A stretch of DNA of 15,016 nt from Methylomarinum sp964442675. Lineage in GTDB: Bacteria; Pseudomonadota; Gammaproteobacteria; Methylococcales; Methylomonadaceae. Numbering within the stretch: the first letter of the stretch is position 1; each line of letters begins with the position of its first letter. The position numbers were made by a program, and so were the translations under genes. The stretch spans positions 1-15,016 of the forward strand of contig CAYUAE010000037.1 of assembly GCA_964442675.1 (NCBI GenBank), given 5' to 3'. Positions 14,182 to 15,016 of this stretch are shown here, piece by piece. Under the pieces are notes generated by a model. That model did no database searches and was not told where the DNA came from. It was given only the letters and a program-made list of their open reading frames with translations.

Positions 14182-14769
14182 ATGAATCCTGAATCCTTAA
14201 GCTTTATTTTTCTCAGTGCCTTTCTGATTAACAACTTTGTCCTGGCCATGTTTTTAGGCTTATGCCCTTTCGTCGGCGTGTCCGCTAAACGCGATACCGC
14301 CTTTAACATGAGTCTGGCCACCGCCTTCGTGATGTTTATCAGTTCCTTATGTGCTTATGGCATCAACTGGATTCTAACCACCTATCAGCTGGAATTTTTG
14401 CGCCTGATCAGCTATATCGCCATCATCGCCTCGGCCGTACAACTGGTGGAAATGGTGCTGAAAAAATTCAGCCCGACACTGTTTCGCGCCCTCGGTATCT
14501 TTTTACCCTTGATCACAACCAACTGTGCAATTTTAGGCGTTGCCCTGTTTCAAACTGCTCGCCAATATGATTTTTTTCAGTCGATTGCATTCAGCCTCGG
14601 TGCGGGCGCAGGTTTCGCCTTAGCTATCATGCTGATGGCCGGATTACGCGAAAAGCTGGAGTTATCCAAACTGCCTAACATCACTCAGGCTGCTGCCCTG
14701 AGCATGATGCTGGCTGGAATCTTGTCGATGACATTCATGGGCTTCGCCGGCCTCGGTGGTCAAATCTAA
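14182..14769 (+). CDS. rnfA: Rnf complex membrane subunit RnfA
   Basis: RnfA is the partner of RnfE in the membrane core and supplies the other ligands of the shared [2Fe-2S] cluster. The 195-residue protein has the normal family length and the blocks LSAFLINNFVLAMFLGLCPFVGVS (Cys28), LEFLRLISYIAIIASAVQLVEM, ALGIFLPLITTNCAILGVAL (Cys115), GAGAGFALAIMLMAGLREKLE and FMGFAGL. The ATG at 14182 has an AAGGTGA site (14171-14177) that overlaps the rnfE stop codon. RnfA is usually first in gammaproteobacterial rnf operons; here it is last of the rnf genes. NqrE is the related alternative and is excluded by context. Confidence 0.96.
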   Translation: MNPESLSFIFLSAFLINNFVLAMFLGLCPFVGVSAKRDTAFNMSLATAFVMFISSLCAYGINWILTTYQLEFLRLISYIAIIASAVQLVEMVLKKFSPTLFRALGIFLPLITTNCAILGVALFQTARQYDFFQSIAFSLGAGAGFALAIMLMAGLREKLELSKLPNITQAAALSMMLAGILSMTFMGFAGLGGQI

Positions 14770-14781
14770 CCGGAGAGAATA

Positions 14782-14964
14782 ATGCTTAACTTTTTGATTG
14801 CCATGGGAATTATTTTCATCCTGATGAGTGGCTGGATTCTGGTACAACAGGCTGCCCGCAAATACGCCGCCAAACACCCCGAATTCGGCCCCGCCAAAGA
14901 AGAAGGCCTGGGCTGCGGGAAAAATTGTGGCTGTGGTGCGGGGCAGTGTGATAAATCATCGTAA
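14782..14964 (+). CDS. Small cysteine-rich membrane protein, NqrM-like, 60 aa
   Basis: The protein has one N-terminal membrane helix (about residues 2-24, FLIAMGIIFILMSGWILV) and a short polar tail ending in GCGKNCGCGAGQC. Its cysteines are Cys45, 49, 51 and 56. This plan matches NqrM (DUF539), the small membrane protein needed to deliver iron to the NqrD/NqrE cluster of Na+-NQR. Sequence identity beyond the cysteine pattern is not obvious to me, so the assignment rests on size, topology, cysteines and position. A GGAGAG site (14772-14777) lies 4 nt before the ATG, and it is 12 bp after rnfA, so it is clearly in the operon. By analogy it may help to assemble the RnfA/RnfE [2Fe-2S] centre; this is inference. 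Confidence 0.7.
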   Translation: MLNFLIAMGIIFILMSGWILVQQAARKYAAKHPEFGPAKEEGLGCGKNCGCGAGQCDKSS

Positions 14965-15016
14965 ACCCAGCACCTTGTGACGCCTCACTATTGCGGCGAG
15001 TACAAAATTTGTTCTT
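14965..15016. other. Window end after the operon, no gene or clear terminator
   Basis: The 52 bp after the last gene hold no reading frame of note and no convincing terminator hairpin. Only a weak CGCC/GGCG pairing is visible, so the operon may continue beyond the window. Confidence 0.5.

Noticed and set aside
13501..14769. nqrD/nqrE of a Na+-NQR instead of rnfE/rnfA
   Set aside because: No nqrA, nqrB or nqrF is present, and the neighbouring rnfB and rnfC (ferredoxin- and NADH-side subunits of Rnf) settle the complex as Rnf.

Overview
The window suggests a gammaproteobacterium with moderate GC content. The coding style and the OadGAB proteins would fit a methylotroph/methanotroph or a related Na+-using group, but the sequence alone does not fix the genus. 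All large reading frames are intact. I see no tRNA, rRNA, CRISPR array, insertion sequence or phage gene.

Layout: (1) The left edge (2-436, +) is the 3' part of a histidine-phosphatase family gene. It ends at a strong hairpin terminator (443-479) shared with a convergent 64-residue hypothetical gene (512-706, -). (2) A leftward block holds the three subunits of a sodium-pumping oxaloacetate decarboxylase: oadG (about 4040-4279), a 265-bp gap rich in inverted repeats, oadA (1996-3774) and oadB (854-1981). (3) A divergent regulatory region (4280-4498) contains a 17-bp palindrome over a possible promoter. (4) A rightward gene cluster runs from 4499 to 14964 with very short gaps or overlaps: rnfB, a giant 1664-residue pyruvate:ferredoxin oxidoreductase (PFOR/NifJ family), rnfC, rnfD, rnfG, rnfE, rnfA and a 60-residue cysteine-rich membrane protein resembling NqrM.

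Together the genes describe a metabolic circuit. OadGAB interconverts oxaloacetate and pyruvate + CO2, coupled to Na+ transport. The PFOR-like enzyme interconverts pyruvate and acetyl-CoA + CO2 with low-potential electrons. Rnf exchanges those electrons with NAD+, coupled to Na+ or H+ transport. Run one way, this oxidises oxaloacetate to acetyl-CoA while charging the membrane. Run the other way, ion gradients could drive ferredoxin reduction and carboxylation of acetyl-CoA to pyruvate and oxaloacetate.

The most unusual part is the PFOR. It lies between rnfB and rnfC in an rnf operon of the B-C-D-G-E-A order, not the A-B-C-D-G-E order usual in gammaproteobacteria. It is roughly 450-500 residues longer than ordinary PFORs, with two internal insertions and an unrecognised C-terminal segment. 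It ends in a Pro/Ala-rich linker and its own single-cluster ferredoxin domain. This suggests, but does not prove, a PFOR physically coupled to Rnf through a tethered ferredoxin.
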